Origin: Caballeronia hypogeia
GTDB taxonomy: Bacteria; Pseudomonadota; Gammaproteobacteria; Burkholderiales; Burkholderiaceae
Length of the DNA: 51,532 nucleotides
Assembly: GCF_001544875.2 (NCBI RefSeq)
Contig: NZ_FCOA02000043.1
Span: forward strand, 1-51,532
Direction of reading: 5' to 3'
Part shown: piece by piece, positions 40,344 to 49,584 of the stretch
Numbering within the stretch: the first letter of the stretch is position 1
Layout: the number at the start of each line of letters is the position of its first letter
Position numbers and translations under genes: made by a program
Notes under the pieces: model-generated
Seen by the model: the letters and a program-made list of their open reading frames with translations, nothing else
What the model was told of the DNA's origin: nothing
The model's database searches: none

Positions 40344-41629
40344 GGCTTCGCTCCGGGTGTCAGGTGCATGACCTTGTACGGAGTGACCCACGGAAAGACT
40401 TCGATGTTCGATAGCAATGTCGGCGTGCGGTCAAATACCAGAACGACACGATTGCCATCGGTGTAGTAAGGATCGGTCGTCAGATTCTTGCGCGGAGCGC
40501 CTTCCTGCGCTGCACCGACTCCGGCCACGAGACCCATCTTCACGAGATTCTGCGAATAGACCATGTCCTCGGTGAGCGCGGTGCGCGCCTCGTCCACGTC
40601 AGGGTCGATCTTGTGCGTGGTGAACGTCGACGAGTGCAAGGTCAGGCGGATACCAATATCGCGGCTGATCTGCCCTACCCAGACGGGTTTACCGTGGTAG
40701 TGCAGGCTGCTGAGCCAGAGCCGCATATGATTGCGCTGGTGAATGTCGTCCCGTGCCTTTTGCAGCGCAAGATCTTGCGCGTGTCCAAACAGGTACAGGT
40801 CGCTTACCGGCGCGTTGACATAGGGTTCGCCCGACAGTGCAGCGCCAATCATCTGCGCGATTGCCCCCGACCACTTCTGCTCCGTGAGACCCCAGCCCCG
40901 GCGAACGAGAGAGGGAAAGGCGTCGTCGAGGCCGCCGACAATCACGAGATTGAGCGGGTCGCCATTCTTCGAGCCGTCCTTATTGGTCGCGCAGCATGGC
41001 AGGGCTTCGAGAGCGGCGCGAAAATTCGCGTCATCCGTATAATTCACGGTGGACTCTTGCGGTTCGGCAGCGCGTTTGAATACCTGACTCCGCTTGTAGT
41101 CGGCTTCGAACCCGGGCACGGCGACGAATATCGAAAACGTGCGGGCGCGTTCCCGCGCGACGAGGTCCACCTGGACCAGCTTTGCACCTTCGTTGAGGTT
41201 GGTCAGCACAAACCCCGCGACGGTCTCTCCGGGTTGAACGGGGTTATGAAAAGCGAGAGCACGGAACCGCCGTTCGAGTTCAACCTGTTGATCGTGTGAG
41301 GCACCGGCGGCAAACGCCTCGGCGGCCTCCGACGGGGCAAAGAAGTTTGGATCCAGGCCTGGCGACAGGAGAAAGTAGCTGCGGTCCTCGCGATTCCGGA
41401 CCTCAATCCAGACGGGCTGAATCTTTCTGTCGGCAAGCGGGGCGCCGTAAACTGCCGCGCTCTCTTCTGACGACAGCACGGCTGCCGAAACGTCCAGACC
41501 GCCCTCGGTGCGTGTCAGGGCGCGGTTCTGATATCCGGGTACGGACACCGTTGACCGGGTCGGCGTGCATCCCGCCAGTAGGCAGCCGACCAAGATGACA
41601 GGCAGCAACTTCATCACGCTGCGGTTCAT
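40340..41629 (-). CDS. LssY C-terminal-domain-like lipoprotein, paralogue 1
   Basis: About 429 residues from the ATG at 41629 (AGAGG upstream; a TTG just before is in frame). Lipoprotein signal LLPVILVGCLLAGC (two Cys; the second fits the lipobox). It shares with the next gene DVSAAVLSSEESAAVYGAPL, IQPVWIEVRNREDRSYFLLS, LPCCATNKDGSKNGDPLNLV, RLWLSSLHYHGKPVWVGQIS and TTDPYYTDGNRVVLVFDRTP. The two proteins and the hydrolase appear to form an exported unit. Their common substrate or partner is not evident. Confidence 0.8.
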   Translation of the reverse strand: MNRSVMKLLPVILVGCLLAGCTPTRSTVSVPGYQNRALTRTEGGLDVSAAVLSSEESAAVYGAPLADRKIQPVWIEVRNREDRSYFLLSPGLDPNFFAPSEAAEAFAAGASHDQQVELERRFRALAFHNPVQPGETVAGFVLTNLNEGAKLVQVDLVARERARTFSIFVAVPGFEADYKRSQVFKRAAEPQESTVNYTDDANFRAALEALPCCATNKDGSKNGDPLNLVIVGGLDDAFPSLVRRGWGLTEQKWSGAIAQMIGAALSGEPYVNAPVSDLYLFGHAQDLALQKARDDIHQRNHMRLWLSSLHYHGKPVWVGQISRDIGIRLTLHSSTFTTHKIDPDVDEARTALTEDMVYSQNLVKMGLVAGVGAAQEGAPRKNLTTDPYYTDGNRVVLVFDRTPTLLSNIEVFPWVTPYKVMHLTPGAKP

Positions 41630-41974
41630 CAAGACACCTCTTCACCGGGATCCTCAGAGGCAGCCGGATACGCGCTTCATTCTGCCGCCGTATGCTGTTG
41701 ACCGCGGACGTTCGATGACCACGTCGCCGACCTTGAGCTGGTCAAAGTTTTGCGCTTCTTTGCACACATCTACGTCGACGATGTGGCCTCTCGTGTCCTT
41801 CGTTGTGACGGTGTAGGAACTAGCTCAATTGCGACGACCATGGCCACGACGGTTGTCGTTGCGGTCACGGTCGCCTTGTCTGTACCTTTTGTGCCTCCAC
41901 TGACGTCTGCGGTTGGCATGCATGCGCGCGCGCTGGAATGGACGTCTCGATAGTCGAGCGGTGCTGCGCCGGTT
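41630..41974. other. 345-bp intergenic stretch
   Basis: No credible gene. It holds the promoter region of the lipoprotein operon (reading left from 41629) and a pyrimidine/ACG-rich simple stretch near 41830-41880. Confidence 0.5.
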
Positions 41975-42544
41975 TTAGATGTCAAGTTTGCTAACCTTCG
42001 TACCTTCGAAGCTAAGGTTGGCCATCAGGCCGGAGTTCGTCAGAACGTAACCGACGATCGGCGAATTCGTCGTTGCGGTGTCGAGCGTACCGTTGGCGCC
42101 CACCTTCGCCACCGCTACCGAGCCATCCACGCCGGCTGTCCAGCCCTTGTCGCTCGTCCGGAATTTATCAAGCGCATCCTGGGTCATGAACATCAGGATT
42201 ACCGCCTTGGACTGCGCGCCAACCTGCAAGCCGAACGAGGCGGTACTGGTTTTGTAGTAGCCGACTGACGTGCCCCCTTTGCGAAGCGCGCCTTCACCAT
42301 ATTCACCACCGACCACCAAGCCTGCAGCGATCACAGACGGAAAAACGAGAACGGCCTTGGCCTTGCCGGCCTGCTCCTGCGCGCCCGGCGTCGAACTGTA
42401 CAGCTTGTTGAGGGCGCCATCGACGCCGGCATCGATTTCACGGCGCTTGTTGGCGGCTTCTGTCGGATTCGAGGTAGTGCCGCAGGCGGCGAGCGAGCTG
42501 GCCAGTGCGATAGCGCTCAGCGAAAAGAAGGTACGACGGTTCAT
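41975..42544 (-). CDS. SYLF-domain (YSC84-like) lipoprotein
   Basis: 189 residues. A twin-arginine-like start (MNRRTFFSLSAIALASSLAA) leads to a lipobox Cys (LAACG). The mature part is the SYLF/YSC84 lipid-binding domain: AKAVLVFPSVIAAGLVVGGE, YGEGALRKGGTSVGYYKTST and FGLQVGAQSKAVILMFMTQD, with a C-terminal ANLSFEGTKVSKLDI typical of the bacterial members. These proteins are thought to bind phosphoinositide-like lipids or act in the envelope. Their bacterial role is poorly known. Confidence 0.9.
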   Translation of the reverse strand: MNRRTFFSLSAIALASSLAACGTTSNPTEAANKRREIDAGVDGALNKLYSSTPGAQEQAGKAKAVLVFPSVIAAGLVVGGEYGEGALRKGGTSVGYYKTSTASFGLQVGAQSKAVILMFMTQDALDKFRTSDKGWTAGVDGSVAVAKVGANGTLDTATTNSPIVGYVLTNSGLMANLSFEGTKVSKLDI

Positions 42545-42864
42545 GAGACTCTCCTCGATTAAGTGCGCCTAAGTTGGCGCCTGACGCCGAATTGTTGTTC
42601 CCACCCATCGAAACAGCGAAGTGGAGCACACCGTCGCGCCGCCTGGAGCCAGCCGCGAATATCTCCGCTGGTATTGCTGGCTCCCGCTGCCCGCGCGGAA
42701 GCAAACAATCATCCTTTGGATAGCCGCGCTCTCGCACGAACGTGAATCACTCACAAACGCGCGCACTCTGAAATATGAACATGCGGGCGAATTTGGACCT
42801 GATGCGCCTGAGATTTCTGTGCACATCCATCAGACCAACGAAGTATCGCGTACCGACGCACCGA
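42545..42864. other. 320-bp intergenic stretch
   Basis: No gene recognised. It contains the upstream region of the SYLF gene and the downstream region of the small lipoprotein gene. Confidence 0.5.
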
Positions 42865-43203
42865 CTAGAGGCAGCCGCTCACATTGCCACCGGCGTTGCC
42901 GCCTGCCCCGCGGAAGCCGACCCACGTTTTGGTGTTACCCGTCCACGACGGCCGCACGACAGCGGCTGCACCATTCGGAGGCTGCTGACCGGGAACATAG
43001 ACATCCATCGCCTGGTTGTTCGCCACCATCCCCTGCGATATGACCTGCTGCTGCGACTGATTCGCCCATTTCTGCGCAATGCATTGCGCGACGGCGGGGA
43101 CCGACTGTTGACTTTCTCCGACCGATTGCGCACTCGGCGGCATGGGTTGGCTTGCGCAGGCTGACACAACAACGGTCACGACGAGAAGCGGTAACGCTTT
43201 CAT
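42865..43203 (-). CDS. Small lipoprotein
   Basis: 112 residues. Signal MKALPLLVVTVVVSACASQP with lipobox Cys about residue 16. The mature part has a helix (VGESQQSVPAVAQCIAQKWA), a Gln-rich segment and a C-terminal strand/Gly-rich region (TWVGFRGAGGNAGGNVSGCL). It resembles small beta-proteobacterial lipoproteins of unknown function. GGTG precedes the ATG. Confidence 0.75.
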   Translation of the reverse strand: MKALPLLVVTVVVSACASQPMPPSAQSVGESQQSVPAVAQCIAQKWANQSQQQVISQGMVANNQAMDVYVPGQQPPNGAAAVVRPSWTGNTKTWVGFRGAGGNAGGNVSGCL

Positions 43204-43485
43204 TTTTCACCTCTACGTTGGATTTCACATCTCCGAACCGCAAAAAGGCAGAGGGAACTAACCGGCTAGCGGTGACGCAAACAAATGCCAATGGACACGA
43301 CGGTACCGGATGCACCGATCAGCATGGCGTTTCCGCCTAATGGAAATGGCGCCGGGGCCTGCCGCCGAATCCGTCAATTTCGTACAAAGGAAGAAAAGCA
43401 GTCGACTCATCGCCAATCAAACAAGCTGACGTCAAATTTGTACGGTACGCAAACGGTTACTTCACAAGCGTCTCTAAAGCCCAGT

Positions 43486-43611
43486 TCAAAAAGGCCGTTC
43501 CGTTCGGTTAAAGATGTTCCAGCAGACGAGTGCGCAGGCTAGTTTTAAGAATGCTTCCTGAATGTCAGAGCGGCGTTCGTAAAGATACACGGCGCACTCG
43601 GAATATAAGTG
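43486..43611 (-). pseudogene. IS5-family transposase, C-terminal remnant
   Basis: The last 30 or so residues of a minus frame, YERRSDIQEAFLKLACALVC followed by WNIFNRTERPF, look like the final helix of an IS5-type DDE transposase (compare RYERRxDIxxAFLxLGCALIC, from memory). The 300 bases upstream in the same frame do not look like transposase, so this is a fragment. Confidence 0.5.
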
Positions 43612-43961
43612 ACTCGTGATCAGCGTGCCCTCATCTGCTAAAGCAATATAGGTCGTACCCGTATGATTTTCCAACACGGATTGGAATGATGTGCGTCCAT
43701 AAGCTGATACTGTCAGCGGCACTGGGCGTCGTGTACTTGAATTCAGCCGCGTCCTCCAACTGGCTGGGGCGATTTCTTGAGTGTCCGCAGGCCTGGTGGC
43801 AGCGCAATACCTGATCTGCGTTCCGCCGCGCTGTACGATCGACAGCGTGTCGGCTGGATACAAGACAATGTCTCTGAGGCGGTAGGATGCCGACTGGCAA
43901 CGGTTGACTGAGAAGCAGCCTTTCAAATGTCGTTATGAACGAGCGGCCAGTTGACCGAAAT

Positions 43962-44001
43962 TGGCCGCGTGCCGCCGGATGCGGTCGGCCCTAGCCGACC
44001 C
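43962..44001. repeat. 40-bp dispersed repeat, copy 1
   Basis: Identical over 40 bases to 49811-49850. It starts TGGCCGCGTGCCGCCGGATG and contains the palindromic GGTCGGCCCTAGCCGACC. It lies between genes. Confidence 0.8.
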
Positions 44002-44184
44002 ACTCCGGCCGCTCGACACTTGCTAGGCCGAACGTCTCTTGATGAAGTGCAACGGTCAATCGCACTCGGCGCTCGCCGGCACGTCATGGGCCTTGGCTGC
44101 CGCTCGCTCCCTCAACTGGCCGCATTGCCGTGTCGTGACCCGCAACGCTCCCCGCCGTTTCATCAAGCTGCGTCGGCGGCCCGT

Positions 44185-45141
44185 TCAAGACGCCAGTTCG
44201 GGTCTCGCAGATTGAGCGTCGGCGCCCAGCAATCTTCTAAGCAAGGGTTCGACCCACGATAGCGCCAGCAGAAAGCAGATTGCAACGGTGAGATTGAATA
44301 TCAGATGCGCCCATGCCACTGCCATTCCAGGGTTGGCCGTCAGATCGACCATCGCTCGCGAGAAGGGCCTCAGGAATGGGAAGTAACACAGCACGCCGAT
44401 TGCGTTGAACAGAAAGTTCGTAATCGCTGTCGCTCTGGCGATGGGACTCATTCCGAGACCTGCCATCAACGCGGTTGAGGTCGAACCCACGTTTGAGCCA
44501 ATGACGATTGGTATTGCCGCCTGGGGCGGCAGCACACCCTGCTGGACGAGGAGAATTGCCAGCCCAGTGGTCACACTGCTGGACTGGACCAGAGCGGTGA
44601 AGACCAGACCGGCAAGCACGCCCGCCCACGGAGCCTCAGCAAGGGCAAGCCATTCCTTGAACTGTGGGCGATTCTGCAGGGGCTTCAGCTCGGCGGAGAT
44701 CAGATCGAGCGCAAAGAAAATCAGGCCAAAATAGAAAACTGCTTTCCCAAAGTACCTTGCGCGGATCGGCAAAACCGAGATCAGGGCGCCGAGTACGATG
44801 AATACAGGACCGATGCCTGTGAGCTTGAAGGAGACCAGCCAGGCAGTTGCCGTCGTCCCCACGTTGCTGCCGAGCAGGACCCCGAGACTGGCCCGGAAGG
44901 AAATGACGGACGCGTCGACCAGAGTGACAGCAAGCGCTGTGATGGCACTGCTTGATTGGACAATGGCCGTAGCGAATGCACCGACCAGAAACCCGAGCCA
45001 GCGGCTCGCGGTTACGCGGCCGAGCCAAGATTGTAGAGTCTCGCCCCCAACGTCCTGGAGTTCACGGCTGAAGCCTTGAAGCCCATACAGGAAAAGAAGA
45101 ACCGCGGAGACGGCGGCGAACAATCCCTGGATTGGTGTCAT
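44185..45141 (-). CDS. Na/Pi-cotransporter-family membrane protein
   Basis: 318 residues from the ATG at 45141, which follows a perfect AAGGAGGT. The frame extends upstream to 45345 but that part is not protein-like. Two inverted Na_Pi_cotrans repeats each hold the signature QSSS: ATAIVQSSSAITALAVTLVD (about 63-82) and TALVQSSSVTTGLAILLVQQ (about 184-203), each followed by a GSNVGTT/GSNVGST motif. About 8-9 membrane spans. It should move phosphate or another anion with sodium. The PhoU-like C-terminal domain of some relatives is absent. Confidence 0.9.
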   Translation of the reverse strand: MTPIQGLFAAVSAVLLFLYGLQGFSRELQDVGGETLQSWLGRVTASRWLGFLVGAFATAIVQSSSAITALAVTLVDASVISFRASLGVLLGSNVGTTATAWLVSFKLTGIGPVFIVLGALISVLPIRARYFGKAVFYFGLIFFALDLISAELKPLQNRPQFKEWLALAEAPWAGVLAGLVFTALVQSSSVTTGLAILLVQQGVLPPQAAIPIVIGSNVGSTSTALMAGLGMSPIARATAITNFLFNAIGVLCYFPFLRPFSRAMVDLTANPGMAVAWAHLIFNLTVAICFLLALSWVEPLLRRLLGADAQSARPELAS

Positions 45142-45782
45142 GGCGACCTCCTTGTCCGATCTCCTCGCGAAGGAGAACCCGTCGGTGCGGATATCACGGC
45201 AATCGAAGCGGCAATGCTGCGTCGATTGGCCAGTATGTACCCGCCCGCGCGTGCTGACCAGCCGCTCCCGGCCGTTGCGAAACAGGCAACGCGTCTGGCA
45301 ACACGGACCGTCTTCATCACGACTGCGCTCGCGTAATCGTGACACCGCCTCGCGACGGGCGGTTGAGAGCGTTACCCGTACATTTTCGGAACGAATTTGA
45401 AGGGATAGTCAGGCTCTTTGTAATCTCTGGCCTTCTGTCGTTCGGGTAGCGTGATCTTGCCGCGGGCCATGCAGTTGACAACGATTTATCTGACGATCAC
45501 TCGTTTGTGTCGGTTAGGTTCAGCCTTATCTGCTAGTCCGTATTTCTCGCCCTTCCAAGAAAAGTTCTCGGGCGGAACTACCGCGTCCAAGCCGTCCTGA
45601 CGACATTACAGCATTGTGCCGGGCCCTCGACTATCATTTTCTCCATCGACAGTTGCGGAGAAGACGATGCGCAAATTACGCGACTTTGATGCACCCTACG
45701 CCGCTCGCCCGGAGTGAGCTCGCAGAGAACTCCGTAAGCGCCTCGTAGCCTGTGTTGAGATTGGCCGACAGGGGAGATCAAG
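45142..45782. other. 641-bp intergenic region
   Basis: Upstream regions of two divergent genes. The only protein-like frame is the 32-codon ORF at 45372-45470. Otherwise nothing recognised. Confidence 0.5.
45372..45470 (-). CDS. Possible 32-residue ORF
   Basis: MARGKITLPERQKARDYKEP followed by DYPFKFVPKMYG. The composition is unusually protein-like for this region (charged start, aromatic/Pro end), but there is no ribosome site and an in-frame stop lies shortly upstream. It may be the tail of a lost gene rather than a real small protein. Confidence 0.25.
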   Translation of the reverse strand: MARGKITLPERQKARDYKEPDYPFKFVPKMYG

Positions 45783-47738
45783 ATGCGATGCAAGTGTACC
45801 TTGCCGATCACATTGGCCGCTTTGATACTCACGATTTTTATCGCCCATCCTACCTATGCACAGAAAAGCACGACACCGGTCGGGACAGACATCGGCACTC
45901 TGTATCCTGACGAATTGGCCACGGTCGTCAAGCCTCCCGGTTATTCGCCCTATGTCGGCAAGAACGATCCGATGCGGGTCCTATGGGGCGATACGCATCT
46001 GCATACTTCCAATTCATTCGATGCCGCAGCCTTCGGCAACACGCTCGGACCAGAGGCGGCGTACCGCTTCGCCCGAGGCGAGGAGGTCATAGCTTCTACG
46101 GGGCAGCCGGCAAAGCTGAGCCGACCTCTAGACTTCCTTGTGGTATCAGATCACGCCGAAGGTTTGGGCAGCCTCACGGAGCTTAAGAAAGGCAATCCCG
46201 TGATGATGAGCGACCCCACGCTCAAGCGATGGCACGACATGATAGGGGCTGGGGGACAGCAGGCCATCGACGTCACCGTCGAAGCCATCCGAACCTTGGG
46301 TGCGAAGACGAGTCCTCCATCGCTTTTCGACCCTCGCATTTTGCAATCGGCATGGGAGAACTATACGGCCACGGCTGACCGCTACAACGAGCCGGGCAAG
46401 TTCACTGCCCTCATTGGCTACGAATGGACGTCCATGCCTGGCGGAAACAATCTTCATCGCGTGGTCATTTTTCGCGACGGCAAGGACAAGGTAGACACGA
46501 TCGTTCCGCTGTCCGCGCTCGACAATGAAGACCCCGCGATGCTGTGGAAATTCCTCGACGCCTACCACGCAAAAACCGGGGGTCAGGCGCTGGCCATACC
46601 CCACAACGGCAACCTCTCGAACGGACTCATGTTCGGTCTTGTCGATTTCGAGGGGCATGCCCTGACTCGCGCCTACGCAGAAACCCGTGCGAGACTCGAG
46701 CCTGTGTACGAAGTGACGCAGATCAAAGGCGATGGCGAGTCTCATCGATTTTTGTCACCGAACGACGAGTTCGCTGGCTACGAGGTCTGGGACAAGGGCA
46801 ATCTCGATATGACCGCACTCAAGAAGCCCGAGATGTTGCAATACGAGTACGCCCGCTCGGCGTTGAAAACGGGGCTAAAGCTCGAGCACCGGCTAGGGAT
46901 CAATCCTTACAAGTTCGGCATGATTGGCTCAACGGACTCCCATACCTCGCTGGCCACCGCCGATGAGGACAACTTTTTCGGCAAGGCTACCCCTGCGGAG
47001 CCAAGCCCGGGTCGAGCCGTTCATCCATTTATGGAGTCCCCCGATGGCAAGGTTCAAATCATGAGTTGGGAAATGGTCGCATCAGGCTACGCCGCCGTCT
47101 GGGCAACGGAGAATACCCGGGCAGCGATCTTTGACGCCCTGATGCGCAAGGAGGTTTACGCGACTACAGGCCCACGAATGGTCGTGCGCTTCTTTGGAGG
47201 GTTCAAGTTCCAATCTCACGACGCGCAGCTGCCTGATTTGGCCACGATTGGTTACGCCAAGGGCGTACCCATGGGCGGCGACCTCTCAAACGCGCCGCAA
47301 GGCAAGGCGCCGGGGTTCCTCATCGCGGCAATGAAGGACCCGATTGGAGCCAATCTCGATCGCATCCAGATTGTCAAAGGCTGGGAAGACGCTAAAGGCA
47401 ACCTGCAGGAAAAAGTCTATGACGTCGTCTGGAGCGACCCGCAAACCCGCAAGCGCGGAACCGACGACAAGCTGCCGCCCGTCGGCAACACAGTGAATGT
47501 TCCGGATGCCAGCTATACGAACAGCATCGGCGCTCCGGAGCTGCTTACAGTTTGGACCGATCCCGACTTTGAACCGACCCTGCGGGCCTTCTACTACGGG
47601 CGTGTGATCGAGATACCCACTCCGCGCTGGACCGCCTATGACGCCAAACACTTCGGCGTCACCATGCCGAAGGACGTCCCGATGACGACGCAAGAGCGGG
47701 CCTATACTTCGCCGATCTGGTATACGCCTAGGCGTTGA
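45783..47738 (+). CDS. DUF3604 exported protein (PHP-like hydrolase fold)
   Basis: 651 residues with GGGGAGA before the ATG. Signal peptide LAALILTIFIAHPTYAQ. The mature protein opens with metal-ligand-like VLWGDTHLHTSNSFDAAAFG (HLH), then DFLVVSDHAEGLGSLTELKK, ALIGYEWTSMPGGNNLHRVV, ALAIPHNGNLSNGLMFGLVD and KFGMIGSTDSHTSLATADED. These are the histidine/aspartate clusters of the DUF3604 family, related to PHP-type phosphoesterases. The substrate is unknown. It heads an operon with a parvulin-like and a HupE/UreJ-like protein, 11 bases before the next ATG. Confidence 0.9.
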   Translation: MRCKCTLPITLAALILTIFIAHPTYAQKSTTPVGTDIGTLYPDELATVVKPPGYSPYVGKNDPMRVLWGDTHLHTSNSFDAAAFGNTLGPEAAYRFARGEEVIASTGQPAKLSRPLDFLVVSDHAEGLGSLTELKKGNPVMMSDPTLKRWHDMIGAGGQQAIDVTVEAIRTLGAKTSPPSLFDPRILQSAWENYTATADRYNEPGKFTALIGYEWTSMPGGNNLHRVVIFRDGKDKVDTIVPLSALDNEDPAMLWKFLDAYHAKTGGQALAIPHNGNLSNGLMFGLVDFEGHALTRAYAETRARLEPVYEVTQIKGDGESHRFLSPNDEFAGYEVWDKGNLDMTALKKPEMLQYEYARSALKTGLKLEHRLGINPYKFGMIGSTDSHTSLATADEDNFFGKATPAEPSPGRAVHPFMESPDGKVQIMSWEMVASGYAAVWATENTRAAIFDALMRKEVYATTGPRMVVRFFGGFKFQSHDAQLPDLATIGYAKGVPMGGDLSNAPQGKAPGFLIAAMKDPIGANLDRIQIVKGWEDAKGNLQEKVYDVVWSDPQTRKRGTDDKLPPVGNTVNVPDASYTNSIGAPELLTVWTDPDFEPTLRAFYYGRVIEIPTPRWTAYDAKHFGVTMPKDVPMTTQERAYTSPIWYTPRR

Positions 47739-47749
47739 GGGCCCGGGCC

Positions 47750-48592
47750 ATGCTGCGTCGGTTCCTGTACGAGCCCCTGGTGCACTTTCTGGTGCTGGGC
47801 GGCCTGCTGTTCGCCATCTTTAGCTTGATGGGTGGGGGTGCAGGCGTATCGGACCGTAAGATCATGGTGAGAGCCGCCGACATCGACCTTCTGTCGCGGC
47901 AGTTCGTACGCACCTGGAATCGCCCACCTTCGGCCGAGGAGTTGCAGAGCCAGATAGACAACTACATCCGAGAGGAGGTGCTGTACCGCACCGCCCTTTC
48001 TCTTGGCCTCGACAAAGACGACTTTATCGTCCGCCGCCGGCTGCGCCAGAAGATGGAGTTCCTAGTCGAGGGCGCTATGTCCGAACCGCAGGAAAGCGAA
48101 CTCCGCGCCTACCTTCTCGCCCATGAAAGCAGTTTTCTTACGGAGCCGATGGTCTCGTTCCGCCAAGTCCTGGTCAGCAACAGCCGGGGTGGCGCCGCCG
48201 AGCGCGATGCTCGGCTACTGCTGACGAAGCTGACTGCGGCCAAGTCGAGCGATCTGGAAGCGGGCGATCCTTCGCTGCTGCCTGAACACCTGGAGTCGGT
48301 GCCGCTGAACCGGGTGAGCGATCAATTCGGTGCGGACTTCGCGCTATTGCTCGCCGGTGTGAAGCTCGGACAATGGGCCGGCCCCTTGCGCTCGGCCTAC
48401 GGATACCACCTGGTTTTTGTCACCATGTACGACCCGGCCCATTCACCTCGCTTCGATGACGTGCGCGCAGCGGTCCAACGCCAGTGGTTCGCCGAACGTC
48501 GCGCGGCTGCATTGGATACCCAATACCGAAAGCTGCTGGGCGGATTCCAAGTTCAGATTGACCATTCTGCCCCGTCGGGAACCCAGCCGTGA
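47750..48592 (+). CDS. Parvulin-like peptidyl-prolyl isomerase, membrane anchored
   Basis: 280 residues from the ATG at 47750 (GAGGGCC upstream; a TTG at 47735 overlaps the preceding stop). An N-terminal anchor (LVHFLVLGGLLFAIFSLMGG), then a helical SurA/PpiC-like region (QIDNYIREEVLYRTALSLGL) and a parvulin domain (MVSFRQVLVSNSRGGAAERD ... LKLGQWAGPLRSAYGYHLVF shape; read LAGVKLGQWAGPLRSAYGYH). It probably helps fold or deliver the operon's exported DUF3604 protein. The active-site His usually present in VSFRHIL is replaced by Gln here (FRQVL), so isomerase activity is doubtful. Confidence 0.85.
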   Translation: MLRRFLYEPLVHFLVLGGLLFAIFSLMGGGAGVSDRKIMVRAADIDLLSRQFVRTWNRPPSAEELQSQIDNYIREEVLYRTALSLGLDKDDFIVRRRLRQKMEFLVEGAMSEPQESELRAYLLAHESSFLTEPMVSFRQVLVSNSRGGAAERDARLLLTKLTAAKSSDLEAGDPSLLPEHLESVPLNRVSDQFGADFALLLAGVKLGQWAGPLRSAYGYHLVFVTMYDPAHSPRFDDVRAAVQRQWFAERRAAALDTQYRKLLGGFQVQIDHSAPSGTQP

Positions 48593-49584
48593 GGTACTTA
48601 CTTATCCTCGCCGTATTGGGAGCGATGATTGGTCCCCGAGCCGCGGGCGCCCACGAAGTTCGCCCGGGCTATCTCGATCTAACCGAAACAAGCGCCAATT
48701 TGTTCGCCATAACCTGGAAAGTGCCAGCGCTCGGCGCCTTCCATCTCGCCATGGAGCCGCGATTCCCCGATTCTTGTCATGTCGTGGGCGCGCCGATCGC
48801 GATCGAGACCGGCGGTGCCTTCCTCGAACATGGCGCGCTGCGATGCGAAAAAGGGTTGGCAGGCGGCACCATAGAAATTGAGGGCTTGGAAGCGACAGTG
48901 ACCAATGTGCTCGTGCGTGTTGCATTCGCGGAGGGCACCGTACAGACCGCATTGCTCTCGCCACGTGCTCCGGGCTTTACCGTCGCCGTCAAGCCCAGTC
49001 CTCTTCAGGTGTTCAAGACATATCTTCAGCTCGGCATCGAGCATATCTTAACGGGCGTCGATCATCTTCTATTCGTGCTCTGCCTCACCCTGCTGGTTCG
49101 GAGCGTTCGCAAACTTCTGGCCACGGTCACCGCTTTCACCGTTGCTCATTCCATAACGCTGGCAGCGGCGACCTTGGGCCTCGTCAGTGTTCCGGCAGCT
49201 CCGGTCGAGGCGAGCATCGCTCTGAGCATTGTCTTTCTCGCCAGCGAATTGCTGCGAGCCCCCACAGCGCGGAGCGATGTTACGCGATCCAATCCCTGGC
49301 TAGTCGCCTTCAGTTTTGGGCTGCTCCATGGACTTGGCTTTGCCGGCGCGCTGGCGGAGATCGGGCTGCCGCATGGCGAGATCCCGCTGGCGCTGTTTTC
49401 CTTCAACGTGGGCGTGGAAGTCGGTCAGCTTGCCTTCATCTCCGTGGTGCTTTCGTTGAACTATGTGGCGCGACGGCTCGCGCAGTGGGTGCCGGACTGG
49501 GCCCCTCGCGCGGCCGCCTACGCTATTGGCTCAACCGCCGCCTACTGGGTGTTTCAGCGCCTCGCTGCGGGCTTGATAACATAA
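48589..49584 (+). CDS. HupE/UreJ-2-type membrane protein
   Basis: 331 residues from a GTG that overlaps the previous stop (GTGA). Signal LLILAVLGAMIGPRAAGA precedes an exported domain starting HEVRPGYLDLTETSANLFAI. The membrane part has about six spans with the family motif LGIEHILTGVDHLLFVLCLT (His-Asp-His), FTVAHSITLAAATLGLVSVP, and FGLLHGLGFAGALAEIGLPH. Members of HupE/UreJ are linked to nickel handling. The exported domain marks the HupE/UreJ_2 group, whose function is unproven. The His-rich spans could bind a metal. Confidence 0.88.
   Translation: MRYLLILAVLGAMIGPRAAGAHEVRPGYLDLTETSANLFAITWKVPALGAFHLAMEPRFPDSCHVVGAPIAIETGGAFLEHGALRCEKGLAGGTIEIEGLEATVTNVLVRVAFAEGTVQTALLSPRAPGFTVAVKPSPLQVFKTYLQLGIEHILTGVDHLLFVLCLTLLVRSVRKLLATVTAFTVAHSITLAAATLGLVSVPAAPVEASIALSIVFLASELLRAPTARSDVTRSNPWLVAFSFGLLHGLGFAGALAEIGLPHGEIPLALFSFNVGVEVGQLAFISVVLSLNYVARRLAQWVPDWAPRAAAYAIGSTAAYWVFQRLAAGLIT

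Noticed and set aside
43486..43926. A 146-residue gene on the minus strand
   Set aside because: Only the last 30 or so residues look like protein (IS5-type transposase end). The remainder lacks any pattern and straddles no ribosome site.
45142..45345. Upstream extension of the Na/Pi transporter frame to 45345
   Set aside because: The added 68 residues are Arg/Cys-rich and unlike the family. A perfect AAGGAGGT places the start at 45141.
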